The position numbers and the translations under genes are program-made. From an uncultured Myxococcaceae bacterium (GTDB taxonomy: Bacteria; Myxococcota_A; Polyangia; Polyangiales; Ga0077539): a stretch of DNA of 64,000 nucleotides. The notes beneath the pieces are model-generated. The model searched no databases, was not told where the DNA came from, and worked only from the letters and a program-made list of their open reading frames with translations. Below, one piece after another: positions 34,492-43,338 of the stretch (position 1 is its first letter; the number at the start of each line of letters is the position of its first letter). The stretch lies in contig CAMFHP010000028.1 in the NCBI GenBank assembly GCA_945952225.1, positions 1 through 64,000 on the forward strand. The letters run 5' to 3'.

Positions 34492-35186
34492 GGCGCCACC
34501 TCGTGGAGCGTGAGCGCGTGACACACGACCGCGCTCGGAGACGCACCGCCCGCGAGCTGCAGCGCCACCATCGGGTATCCGTCGCCGAGGTGCGGGTCGT
34601 GCGTGTGGATCACCGTCCTGCCATCGACGAGGCCCTGAAGCGTGGCGCCGCGGGCGCGAAGTTCCACGCGCATGCGTCGGCCGACTGCGACGGCGTCGCG
34701 TGAGAGCTCGCACTCGGCGACGACCTCGGCGGCGGTTCCGTGACGGCTTCCCTGCGTGAGAAACGCGCGCAGCAGCTTCGCCACGCGCTTCTCGGGACAC
34801 ACCCAGAACAGGTACGTCGTGAGCGCCTCGTCGACGGCCTCGCAGCGCAGCGCGACGCCCGCGTACGCCGCACCCGATTCGACGGTGGCGTGCAGCGCGG
34901 CGCATCCGTCGCGAAAGCGCGACGAGGTCAGTGGGCTGAAGTACGTGCCGCCCGTGAGCGCGACGCGGATGCCGTCGGAGGTCGGCGACTCGCGATCGCC
35001 CGCGCGTGCATCGAGCGAAGGAAACGGCTCGCGCGAGAAGTCGAGCGCGTCGAGCGGTGCGCCCGCGTCGATGGTCGGGAGGTAGCGCGTGGCCTGACCG
35101 CGCGCATCGACGTCGACCGCGAGCGTGCAGTTGGGACAGAACGAGCGACCCGGCAGGTCGAGCTTGCAATAGGGGCAGGCGATCAT
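34488..35186 (-). CDS. Zinc-ribbon protein with jelly-roll-like domain (first of pair)
   Basis: This 232-residue protein opens with IACPYCKLDLPGRSFCPNC, a four-Cys zinc ribbon. From about residue 80 to the end it forms a predicted beta sandwich (GTYFSPLTSSRFRDGCAALH, MRVELRARGATLQGLVDGRT, GYPMVALQLAG) like the concanavalin/DUF1080 fold used for carbohydrate binding. It has no export signal. It is the first gene of a coupled pair and diverges from the glycoside-hydrolase-like lipoprotein across 136 bp. Confidence 0.6.
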   Translation of the reverse strand: MIACPYCKLDLPGRSFCPNCTLAVDVDARGQATRYLPTIDAGAPLDALDFSREPFPSLDARAGDRESPTSDGIRVALTGGTYFSPLTSSRFRDGCAALHATVESGAAYAGVALRCEAVDEALTTYLFWVCPEKRVAKLLRAFLTQGSRHGTAAEVVAECELSRDAVAVGRRMRVELRARGATLQGLVDGRTVIHTHDPHLGDGYPMVALQLAGGASPSAVVCHALTLHEVAP

Positions 35187-35322
35187 CGTGCGGTCACGAC
35201 CCTCCTCGCGCGCGAGGAGAGCCCCGCCGCGCCCACCGCGTCAATCTCCGCACCGCGTCGCCCTTCACACGCGCACCACTTCGCGCTCCCGCTCACGCCG
35301 CGCGCCGTTGCATCGTCGCGTC

Positions 35323-36732
35323 GTGCGCTCCGCCCTCGCCGTGCTCCTCGCGCTCGCTGCCTGCACCGCTGCCGCGCCGTCGTCTGCGCCGCGCGATGCG
35401 TCCGTCGACGCGCTCCCCGATGCGCCCGTCGAGGCGTCGGTGCCCGAGCGCGCCCGCACGCCGTCGACGCGCGCGCTCGCCGACCTCGCGGGCTTCTCGC
35501 TGCCCTACCGCGACATGCCCACGGCCTCGGATCCTGCGTCGAGGGCGCGGCGCGCGTGGGCCCTTCGCACGGTGCGCGCACTCGGGCTCCATCGCATCCG
35601 CCGCGAGGTCTTCTGGACCGATGTGGAACCGCGCGAGGGGGAGTTCCACTTCGAGGCCTACGACCCGATCGTGCAGGGCTGCGCCGACGCGCAGATCGAG
35701 CTCCTCGCGGTGCTCGCGTACGGCAATCCGTGGGCGACGCGGGTGATGAACGCCGATCAGTATTTTCCCCCCGACGACCCGCAGACCTTCGCGCGCTTCG
35801 CCGCCGCCGTCGCACGCCGCTACCGCGACCGCGTGCACGACTGGGAGATCTGGAACGAGCCCAACGCGGGCTTCCGCTTCTGGCGCCCCGAGCTCCGCGG
35901 CGACCCCGTGGCCTTCGGCGCGCTCGTCGACGCCGCACGCAGCGCCCTCACCGCCGAAGACCCCATGGCGCGCGTGGCCTACGGCGGAACGGTCTTTCTC
36001 CCGCAGGTGCTCACCGGCGGCGTCGAGTTCGCGCGTGCATCGTTCACCGCGCGTCCGTCGCTCGCCGCGGGGCTCGGCGCCTTCGCGATGCACGCGTACA
36101 CGCTCTATCCGCCGCGCGCGTCGCCCGAGTCCGACGCGATGGGCGAGGTGGCCCACGTGCGCAAGGTCGCGCAGACCACCGCGATGCTCGACGACGTGGG
36201 CTTCGATCGCACGCGCCCGCTGTGGATCACCGAGATCGGCTGGCCCACCACGCAGGCCGTCGGTGAAGTACGGCAGGCCGCGTGGCTCGTGCGCGCGGTG
36301 CTCCTCTCGGCCCTCGCGGGCGTCGACGGCGTGTGGATCTACCAGCTCGGTGATGGTCCTTCGGCGAGCGAGCTCGTGCCCGAAGACCGCTTCGGGATCT
36401 TTCACCACGACGCCAACACCGCCGACGCGACGGACCCGGAACCCAAGCCCGCGGCCACCGCGCTGCGCGAGCTCTTCACCCGCTGGGGACGCTTCCGCGT
36501 GACGGCGCGCGAGACCCTCGCGGGCGCGCCCGACGACGTGCACGCGCTCACCCTCGACGACGGCGAAGGACACCGCGCCACGGCCCTCTGGCGGGCCCTC
36601 GACGACGCCCCCGCGTGGCGATGGAACGTTCCCTCCGACGCGACGGTCACCGCCCTCGACGGGGCCTCCGTGGTGCCGCAATCGGGAACGGTCGCCGTGG
36701 GGTCGATGCCCGTGTTCGTGACGCGTCCCTGA
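35323..36732 (+). CDS. Glycoside hydrolase-like TIM-barrel lipoprotein
   Basis: The lipobox LALAAC ends the signal peptide and an Asp/Ala linker follows. The catalytic barrel shows the clan-A pair of acid residues: acid/base Glu in WEIWNEPNAGFRFW and the nucleophile Glu in LWITEIGWPTT, about 130 residues later. The strand-2 pattern GLHRIRREVFWTDVEPREGE is typical of GH39/GH5-like enzymes. A small beta domain ends the protein. It should be an extracytoplasmic retaining glycosidase; the sugar is not predictable. The GTG at 35323 starts 469 residues; a TTG 15 bp upstream is an alternative. Confidence 0.78.
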   Translation: MRSALAVLLALAACTAAAPSSAPRDASVDALPDAPVEASVPERARTPSTRALADLAGFSLPYRDMPTASDPASRARRAWALRTVRALGLHRIRREVFWTDVEPREGEFHFEAYDPIVQGCADAQIELLAVLAYGNPWATRVMNADQYFPPDDPQTFARFAAAVARRYRDRVHDWEIWNEPNAGFRFWRPELRGDPVAFGALVDAARSALTAEDPMARVAYGGTVFLPQVLTGGVEFARASFTARPSLAAGLGAFAMHAYTLYPPRASPESDAMGEVAHVRKVAQTTAMLDDVGFDRTRPLWITEIGWPTTQAVGEVRQAAWLVRAVLLSALAGVDGVWIYQLGDGPSASELVPEDRFGIFHHDANTADATDPEPKPAATALRELFTRWGRFRVTARETLAGAPDDVHALTLDDGEGHRATALWRALDDAPAWRWNVPSDATVTALDGASVVPQSGTVAVGSMPVFVTRP

Positions 36733-36778
36733 TCGCACTGGCAGGGGCCGTGGCTCCGCCGTTACCGTGCGGCGCGTC

Positions 36779-39283
36779 ATGCACCCGAACGCCCCCGATT
36801 CTTCAGCCTGGATGGTTCACAAGTTCGGCGGAACGAGCGTCGCGAACGCCGACCGCTACCGCAACGTGGCCCGCATCGTTCGCGCCGAGCCCGGCACGCG
36901 CAAGGGCGTGGTCGTGTCGGCGATGTCGGGTGTGACCGACGCGCTGCTCGGCCTCGTGGCCCGCGCGAAGCGAAGGGATCCCGCGTACCGCGACGCGCTC
37001 GATGCACTGCACCGCAAGCACGTCGAGGCCGCGCGCGCGCTGCTGCCCGAAGGGGAGTCGGCGCGCATCGAAGCGGTGCTCGCGGCCGATGTGCGCGACC
37101 TCGCGGATGTGCTCCGCGGCGTGTGGCTCGGGCGCAGCGCGTCGGAGTTCACCGAGGAGCTCGTGTCGGGCTACGGCGAGGTGTGGTCGGCGCAGATGCT
37201 CCACGCGCACCTCGTGAGCGAAGGGGGCGATTGCGCGTGGATCGACGCGCGCGATGTGCTGGTGGTGCATCCCGGCGAGCTCGGTCCGCGCATCGACTGG
37301 GCGGTGTCGGGCGAGCGCATGAAGGCCTGGCGCGAGGCGAACCCCGTGTCGACGGTGGTGATCACGGGCTTCGTGGCCTCGACGCCCGAGGGCGTGCCCA
37401 CGACGCTCAAGCGCAACGGCAGCGACTTCTCCGCGAGCATCTTCGGCGCCCTCTTCGACGCCGCGGAGATCATCATCTGGACCGACGTCGACGGCGTGCT
37501 CTCCGCCGATCCGCGCCGCGTGCCCGAGGCCGAGCTCGTGCCCGAGATGTCGTACGACGAGGCCTGCGAGCTCGCGTACTTCGGCGCGAAGGTGCTCCAC
37601 CCCCGCACCATGGAGCCCGCCGTCGCGCGGTCGATTCCCATTCGCATTCGCAACAGCTTCAACGCGACGCATCCGGGGAGCGTGATCCGCGCGGCCTCGC
37701 AGCTCGGCGACCGCGCGATGCCCGTCTCGGGCTTCTCGACCTTCGACCGCGTGGCCCTCGTGAACGTCGAGGGAACGGGCATGATCGGCGTGCCCGGCGT
37801 GGCCCAGCGCATCTTCGGCGCGCTCCGTGAAGTGGGCGTGTCGGTGATCCTCATCTCGCAGGCGAGCTCGGAGCACTCGGTGTGCTTCGCGGTGCCCGAG
37901 GCCCAGGGCGCGACGGCGCGCGCGGCCATCGAAGCGGCCTTCGCGCGCGAGCTCGCGGACCAGCAGATCCAGCGCGTGGAGCTCGTCACGGGGCTCAGCG
38001 TGCTCGCCGCGGTGGGCGACGGCATGGCGCACTCGAAGGGCGTGGCGGCGCGCTTCTTCGCAGCCCTCGCGAAGGCCGGCGTGAACGTGCGCGCCATCGC
38101 GCAGGGCAGCTCGGAGCGCAACCTCTCGGCGGTGATCGACGGCGCCGACGCGTCGCGCGCGCTGCGGGCCGTGCACGCGGGCTTCTACCTCTCGGAGCGC
38201 GTGCTCTCGCTCGGCGTCGTGGGGCCCGGACAGGTCGGTCGCGCGCTCCTCGCACAGCTCGCCGCGCAGGCGCCGGTGCTGCGCGGGCGCTTCAAGCTCG
38301 ACCTGCGGCTCCGCGCCATCGCCGACTCGAAGCGCATGGTGCTCTCCGAGAAGGGAATCGCCCCCGACGAGGCCCTCGACGTGCTCGCGCGCGACGGCGT
38401 TCCTGTGGATCTCGAGGCCTTCGCTGCGCACGTGGGCGCCGCGCATCTGCCCCACGGCGCCATCGTCGACTGCTCGGCGAGCGAGCGTGTGGCCGACTGC
38501 TACGAGTCGTGGATGGCCCGCGGGCTCCACGTCGTGACGCCCAACAAGCGCGCGGGCGCGGGTCCCATCGCGCGCTACCGTGCGCTGCGCGCGGCGGGTG
38601 TGGGCGGCAACCGCCACTGGCTCTACGAGGCCACGGTGGGCGCGGGCCTTCCCGTCATCACCACGCTGCGCGACATGGTGCAGACCGGCGACCGTGTGAT
38701 CCGCGTCGAAGGCGTGCTCTCGGGCACGCTGTCGTACGTGTTCAACGTGTTCGACGGCACCGTTCCCTTCAGCGAGGTGGTGCGCGACGCCCGCGCGAAG
38801 GGCTACACCGAGCCCGATCCCCGCGACGACCTCTCGGGCATGGACGTGGCGCGCAAGCTGGTGATCCTCGCGCGCGAGATGGGCGTCGAGGTCGAGCTCT
38901 CCGACGTCGAGGTCGAGAGCCTCGTGCCCGCGAGCGCCGCCGACGCCGCGACGCCCGAGGAGTTCCTCGAACGGCTCCGCGCCCACGACGACGAGATGGC
39001 CGCGCGGGTGAAGGCCGCCCGCGACGCGAACGCCTGCCTGCGCTACGTGGGCGTGGTCGACGCGACGGGAAAGGCGCGCGTCTCGCTCTCGTCGTACCCG
39101 CTGCACCACGCCTTCGCGCGCCTCGCCGCGACGGACAACATCTTCGCCTTCACCACCGACCGCTACGCCGCGACGCAGCCGCTCGTGGTGCAGGGGCCCG
39201 GGGCCGGTCCTGCGGTGACGGCGGGCGGCGTGTTCGCCGACGTGCTGCGCCTCGCGTCGTGGATCGCGGGTTCAGCGAGCTGA
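36779..39283 (+). CDS. thrA: Bifunctional aspartate kinase/homoserine dehydrogenase I
   Basis: This 834-residue enzyme has the three parts of ThrA. The aspartate kinase domain (about 12-300) opens with VHKFGGTSVANADRYRNVA, has TLKRNGSDFSASIFGAL and ends in YFGAKVLHPRTMEP. Two ACT modules follow (about 320-460; VEGTGMIGVPGVAQRIFGAL, SAVIDGADASRALRAVH). The homoserine dehydrogenase (470 to the end) has GVVGPGQVGRALL for NAD(P)H, VVTPNKRAG, and GYTEPDPRDDLSGMDVARKL. It catalyses the first and third steps from aspartate to threonine and methionine and should be feedback-regulated through the ACT part. E. coli ThrA is 820 residues, so length matches. It stands alone, without thrB/thrC. The stop overlaps the convergent gene by 12 bp. 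Confidence 0.95.
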   Translation: MHPNAPDSSAWMVHKFGGTSVANADRYRNVARIVRAEPGTRKGVVVSAMSGVTDALLGLVARAKRRDPAYRDALDALHRKHVEAARALLPEGESARIEAVLAADVRDLADVLRGVWLGRSASEFTEELVSGYGEVWSAQMLHAHLVSEGGDCAWIDARDVLVVHPGELGPRIDWAVSGERMKAWREANPVSTVVITGFVASTPEGVPTTLKRNGSDFSASIFGALFDAAEIIIWTDVDGVLSADPRRVPEAELVPEMSYDEACELAYFGAKVLHPRTMEPAVARSIPIRIRNSFNATHPGSVIRAASQLGDRAMPVSGFSTFDRVALVNVEGTGMIGVPGVAQRIFGALREVGVSVILISQASSEHSVCFAVPEAQGATARAAIEAAFARELADQQIQRVELVTGLSVLAAVGDGMAHSKGVAARFFAALAKAGVNVRAIAQGSSERNLSAVIDGADASRALRAVHAGFYLSERVLSLGVVGPGQVGRALLAQLAAQAPVLRGRFKLDLRLRAIADSKRMVLSEKGIAPDEALDVLARDGVPVDLEAFAAHVGAAHLPHGAIVDCSASERVADCYESWMARGLHVVTPNKRAGAGPIARYRALRAAGVGGNRHWLYEATVGAGLPVITTLRDMVQTGDRVIRVEGVLSGTLSYVFNVFDGTVPFSEVVRDARAKGYTEPDPRDDLSGMDVARKLVILAREMGVEVELSDVEVESLVPASAADAATPEEFLERLRAHDDEMAARVKAARDANACLRYVGVVDATGKARVSLSSYPLHHAFARLAATDNIFAFTTDRYAATQPLVVQGPGAGPAVTAGGVFADVLRLASWIAGSAS

Positions 39284-41713
39284 GTTCGACCGCGCTTCGA
39301 GGGCGTCGATGCGCCTGCGCGTGACCTCGATCACCGCCGCGTCGACGCCCTCACCCGCGAGTGCATCGAGCCGCGCGCGGAGGTAGCTCCCGAAGCCGTG
39401 CGAGTAGCGCGTGTAGTCGTCGTCGGGACGCGCCCGCAGCAACGTCGCCATCGCCTCCGTGACCCGCGCGCGGTCGTCGCCGCGTCCACGGCGCTCGACC
39501 ACGCGGAGGAAGTTCGCCACGACGGGTCCGATCACGGCGGCGTAGCTCTCGGGCGAGGCGGGTGTGGCGAGCTGTGCGGCGCGCGCGGCCCACACGTCGA
39601 GGGGCTCCACGGGCGAGGGAAGGGACAGCGGTGCGAGCTCGGGCATCGGCCACGCGCGGGTCACGATCGGCGCACCGCGGGTGAGCGTCGCGAGGGCGCG
39701 CGCGTCGAGCCAGCGCGTGTCGGCGGAGGGATCGCGGCGGGCGAATCCGATGCGCGCGAGGTCGTCGTCGAGGGCGGCGCTCGCGGGCACGGCGCCCGAT
39801 GCGCGACGGCTCACAAGCACGGCCTCGTTGCGCTCCGCGAGGTGGAGCTCCGCGTCGGGAAAGACCGCGAGAAAGGTCGCCACGAGCGCATCGGCCTCGC
39901 GGGCTCCGAGGTCGTGGAGCGGGAGCCATTGCGCGAGCACGCCGTCGTCGCGGAGCGCGCGCTTCGCACGTCGGTAGAACTCCAGCGTGTAGAGCGTGGA
40001 GCCTCCGGGGGCGCGGGGCGGTGGCGGTTCGAGGGTGATGACGTCGTAGGTGCCCGGCGCGGTGGCCACGAGCTGACGGTCGCCGTCTTCGATCACGAGG
40101 TGCACGCGCGCATCGTCGGGGGCGCCGTGGTGCGCGCGTTCGAACCACCGCAGCGTGTCGCGCACCGTGGGGTCGATGTCGATGGCGTCGACGCGCGCAA
40201 AGCCGTGGAGGCGCAGCGCATCGAGCGTGGTGCCCGTGCCCACGCACACGACGGCGGCGCGGTCGCGGCGCGCGGTGGCGAGCGAGGGGAGGTGCGCGAG
40301 CAGGCGCATGTAGCGCTGCGCGAAGAGCGAGTCGCCGGAGTACGACACGCCCGCGGCCACGAGCCGTCGGATCGCGGGCTCGACGGGCTGGTCGTGGAGC
40401 ACCACCGCCGCAGTGTCCTGCACGCCGAAGTGGCCGTAGAGCACGCGCGATCCGTCGAAGGACGCGCCGAGGAACCACCGCGGACCCGGCGCGATCACGG
40501 TGAGGGCGGCGGTGAGCGCGAGGGCGGTGATTCCTGCGCTGCGCGCGCGGCGGGCGGTGGTGAGCGCGAGGGGCGCCGCGAGGAGCGCGAGGGTCACGCG
40601 CGGACCGACCGCGGGCACGAGCACCAGCGACGCGACGAGCGCGCCGAGCGACGAGAGCAGCGTGCCGATTCCCGAGGCGCGCGCGACGGCCTGCGCGCGC
40701 TGCGGGTGCGCGTCGAGCGCATCGAGGGACTGCGCCTGCGCCGCGCCGAGGAGCAGCGCCGTGGGGCCCGCGAGCACCGCGAGGGCCGCGATGGTTCCGA
40801 GCGCCCAGGGGAGCGCCGCGCCCTGCCGATCGCCGGACCACGACGACACCGCGGGACACAGCGCGAGGCTCGCGAGGGCCACCGCGGGCGCGAGGGCCGG
40901 CGCCCACGGCGTGCGGAGGAATGCGATGCGCTTCGTGAGCGCGAAGCCCGCGGACTGCGCGGCCACGTACACCGCCACGATCGACGCGAAGGCGAAGAGC
41001 GACACGCCCGCGTAGGGGACGAGCACGCGGTTCCACACGGACTGCGCGCCGAGGCCGAAGAGGCCCGCGGCGGCGAAGCGCGCAGTGGCATCGCGCGCAT
41101 CGACGGAGGGCGCGGTGACGGGCGCATCGTCGGCGTCACCGTCGTCGAGCCACACGCGCGAGAGCCCTGCGCACACGAGGTTTGCGACGATCGCGACCGC
41201 CGCCGTGACCAGCGTGCCCACGCGCGGAACGATCGCTCCCGCGGCCCCGAGCGCGCCGACGCACGCACCCGCGAGGCCCGCTGCGTAGAGGCCCGGCGCG
41301 GCGCCCGGCTCACGGCGCGCGGCGACCATCGCGGGATACGTCACCCCCATCGCGAGCGACGCGGGAAGGAGCAGCAACGCGGCGGCGAGCACGTCGAGCG
41401 CGTGGCCTCCGCCGAGCCAGGTCGAGGGCGGTGCGAGAGAGACGATCACCGCGGTGGCGAGCGCGACGGAGAGGGCCACCACGAGCTCGGCGAGCGCGTA
41501 GGTGCGCCGCGCGCGACGGAGCATCGCGGGCCATCGCACGGGGAGCAGCGAGCCGGCGCCCATGCCGCCGAGAAAGACCGTGAGGGCGAGGCCCGTGGCC
41601 CACGCGCTGTTGCCCGTCCATCGCGCGAGGAGCGAGGGCGCGACGGACTCATGGCACGCGGCCACCGCGGCGGAGAGGGCGGCGAGGCGCCAGGCGGGAC
41701 GCGCGTCGGTCAC
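39272..41713 (-). CDS. Spermidine synthase-like methyltransferase-fold protein fused to a membrane transporter-like domain
   Basis: The first ~420 residues contain about twelve hydrophobic helices with the MFS-like loop LLPVRWPAMLRRARRTYAL. From ~440 a soluble domain has AVVCVGTGTTLDALRLHGFARVDAIDIDP, an aminopropyltransferase-type Rossmann motif, and then YDVITLEPPPPRAPGGSTLY, the polyamine-site loop of spermidine synthases. Fused SpeE-like proteins of this kind are common but uncharacterised; polyamine synthesis coupled to transport is plausible. The helical tail (700-813) is unassigned. Its 3' end overlaps the thrA stop by 12 bp, so read-through from either side could affect the other. Confidence 0.8.
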   Translation of the reverse strand: MTDARPAWRLAALSAAVAACHESVAPSLLARWTGNSAWATGLALTVFLGGMGAGSLLPVRWPAMLRRARRTYALAELVVALSVALATAVIVSLAPPSTWLGGGHALDVLAAALLLLPASLAMGVTYPAMVAARREPGAAPGLYAAGLAGACVGALGAAGAIVPRVGTLVTAAVAIVANLVCAGLSRVWLDDGDADDAPVTAPSVDARDATARFAAAGLFGLGAQSVWNRVLVPYAGVSLFAFASIVAVYVAAQSAGFALTKRIAFLRTPWAPALAPAVALASLALCPAVSSWSGDRQGAALPWALGTIAALAVLAGPTALLLGAAQAQSLDALDAHPQRAQAVARASGIGTLLSSLGALVASLVLVPAVGPRVTLALLAAPLALTTARRARSAGITALALTAALTVIAPGPRWFLGASFDGSRVLYGHFGVQDTAAVVLHDQPVEPAIRRLVAAGVSYSGDSLFAQRYMRLLAHLPSLATARRDRAAVVCVGTGTTLDALRLHGFARVDAIDIDPTVRDTLRWFERAHHGAPDDARVHLVIEDGDRQLVATAPGTYDVITLEPPPPRAPGGSTLYTLEFYRRAKRALRDDGVLAQWLPLHDLGAREADALVATFLAVFPDAELHLAERNEAVLVSRRASGAVPASAALDDDLARIGFARRDPSADTRWLDARALATLTRGAPIVTRAWPMPELAPLSLPSPVEPLDVWAARAAQLATPASPESYAAVIGPVVANFLRVVERRGRGDDRARVTEAMATLLRARPDDDYTRYSHGFGSYLRARLDALAGEGVDAAVIEVTRRRIDALEARSNSAR

Positions 41714-41744
41714 GGTCGGTGCTCCGTCCCGCGGGGGATGACGT

Positions 41745-42149
41745 TCAGCGGGGTTCGTAGGTGGCGACGGAGGTCTCGGTCTCGAAGAAGCGCACGGCCA
41801 CCACGGGCAGCCCCTCGCGCTTGAGATGGTCGAAGATGGTCTTCGCGAGAAACTCTGCGGTGGGGTTCTGCGGCAGCGCGACGAAGGGCTCGCCCGCGCC
41901 TTCGAGCACGGGAATCACCGGGTCGTCGTGACGGAGCAGCAGCCGATGGTCGAAGGTGTCATCGATCCATCCGCGCGCCTTCGATTCGAGGTCGCCGAAG
42001 TCCATCACGAAGCCGCGGTGGTCGAGCGTCTCGGCGCCGAGCACGATCTCGACGCGCGCGTTGTGGCCATGGATGCGGGCGCAGCGGCCCACGTAGTCCA
42101 TGAGCCGGTGGCCGTAGCAGAAGCGAACCTCTTCGGTGATGCGGTACAA
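41745..42149 (-). CDS. queD: 6-carboxytetrahydropterin synthase QueD
   Basis: This 134-residue enzyme opens the queuosine pathway, turning dihydroneopterin triphosphate into 6-carboxy-tetrahydropterin. Zinc-binding histidines are at 14 (CYGHRL) and 27/29 (CARIHGHN), with catalytic Cys23; later motifs VMDFGDLE and NPTAEFLAKTIFDHL, with FFETETSVATY at the end, match the tunnelling-fold family. A TTG start at 42149 is chosen because AGAGG lies 6 bp upstream and conserved residues begin at once; an upstream ATG would add a basic unconserved tail. No other que gene is in the window. It diverges from the DUF4397 lipoprotein gene. Confidence 0.88.
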   Translation of the reverse strand: MYRITEEVRFCYGHRLMDYVGRCARIHGHNARVEIVLGAETLDHRGFVMDFGDLESKARGWIDDTFDHRLLLRHDDPVIPVLEGAGEPFVALPQNPTAEFLAKTIFDHLKREGLPVVAVRFFETETSVATYEPR

Positions 42150-42263
42150 CGTCGACCTCTTTGGGGGCGCTGCACGTAGCAGAAGGGCGGGGCCGCTCGC
42201 AATCGGGCGTTTGCTTCTTTGCTGCGTGCGTTGTGGGCGCCGTGCCATCATCCCGGGCCACGT

Positions 42264-43094
42264 ATGGCCGCACGATCGCTGCGTTTTTCTTGTGTGTTCC
42301 TTGCGTCCGCGGCCCTCGCCGCGTGCGCCTCCTCGCCGCGTGCGCCCGTCGCGCCGCCCCCGCCCGCTGCGCCGCCTCCGCCCGCCGCCGCGCTGGTGCG
42401 TGTGATCCACGCGTCGCCCGAGCAGTTCGCGCAGACCGTGGCCGCGTACACCGACAACGGCCAGACGCCCGTGGTGCCCGAGCTGCACTTCGGCGCGGCC
42501 GAGGGCTACCTCCCGGTGCCGCCCGGCGTTCACTCGGTGCAGGCGCGCGTGCCCGGCATGCCCCCGACGAGCCCGGCCCCCGTGAACTGGAACACCCCCG
42601 ACCTCCAGTCGGGCCACGTGTACACGATCATCGCGCACGGGCTCGTCTCCGACCTCACGGGCCCGCAGCTCACCTTCGCGCACGAAGAAGACGAGATGGG
42701 CGCGATCACGCCGGGCCGCACGCGCCTGCGCTTCTTTCACGCGCTCATCGGCGGCGGCACCGTCGACGTGTGCCTCAACGGCGCGACGCCCGCGTTCATC
42801 GCGTCGACGTACGGCGCCTTCGCGAACGCCCACGGCGTGCCCGGTCACTACGTCGGCACGCAGCCCGGCGCGGTGACCGTGACCTTCCGTGCGGCTGCGC
42901 CCGCGAACCCCTGCGGCGGACGCATCGTGGGCTCCGTTCCGCTCCAGCTCGTCGACGGCATGTCGGTGGTGCTGGTGGCCACGGGACGCCTCGCGCGCGG
43001 CCCCGGCGCGAGCCCTCCCCAGGTGCTCGTGTGCCCCGACACGGCGCCCATCGCGGCCTCGTGCACGGCCATTCCCGTCACGCCCGGACGCTGA
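42264..43094 (+). CDS. DUF4397-domain lipoprotein
   Basis: The signal ends in ALAAC (lipobox) and a Pro/Ala-rich tether follows. The beta domain from about residue 44 shows ALVRVIHASPEQFAQTV, then YLPVPPGVHSVQARVPG, the DUF4397 pattern; a second set of related strands (LRFFHALIGGGTVDVCLNG) makes two repeats. This is a family of secreted beta-sandwich proteins of unknown function. Two pairs of Cys probably form disulfides. Alone on its strand; no operon. Confidence 0.82.
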   Translation: MAARSLRFSCVFLASAALAACASSPRAPVAPPPPAAPPPPAAALVRVIHASPEQFAQTVAAYTDNGQTPVVPELHFGAAEGYLPVPPGVHSVQARVPGMPPTSPAPVNWNTPDLQSGHVYTIIAHGLVSDLTGPQLTFAHEEDEMGAITPGRTRLRFFHALIGGGTVDVCLNGATPAFIASTYGAFANAHGVPGHYVGTQPGAVTVTFRAAAPANPCGGRIVGSVPLQLVDGMSVVLVATGRLARGPGASPPQVLVCPDTAPIAASCTAIPVTPGR

Positions 43095-43181
43095 CCCGAC
43101 GACTCGATTCGCAGGACCTCACGACGCGCGGCGGCCCCTCTCGACGAGGCCCCGCGCGTCGGCGTTTCGAAGCGGGACTCA

Positions 43182-43338
43182 GAGGCTGTTGACGTGGAAT
43201 TCCCCGCAGCTTGCGGCAGATCCGCGTCGTCGGTCGTCGTCACGCCACCTTGCGATACCGCCGGGTATCGCTGCGGTGACGTTCCTTGTCCGACTCGCGG
43301 CTCTTTGCAATCCGCGGCGTTTCCACGTCAACACCCTC
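43182..43338. mobile_element. 157-bp MITE-like palindromic element
   Basis: The left end GAGGCTGTTGACGTGGAA (43182-43199) is the reverse complement of the right end (43321-43338) with one mismatch in 18. Similarity continues inward in both arms (CCGC-x-TTGC, CCGCG, GTCGG, CGTCAC in matching order) to a central perfect stem GCGATACC/GGTATCGC at 43252-43271, so the unit can fold as one long hairpin centred at 43260. TCA borders both ends, a candidate 3-bp target duplication; the right one is the stop codon complement of the OmpA gene. No coding capacity. A nonautonomous transposon remnant or a strong terminator are the two readings. Confidence 0.65.
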
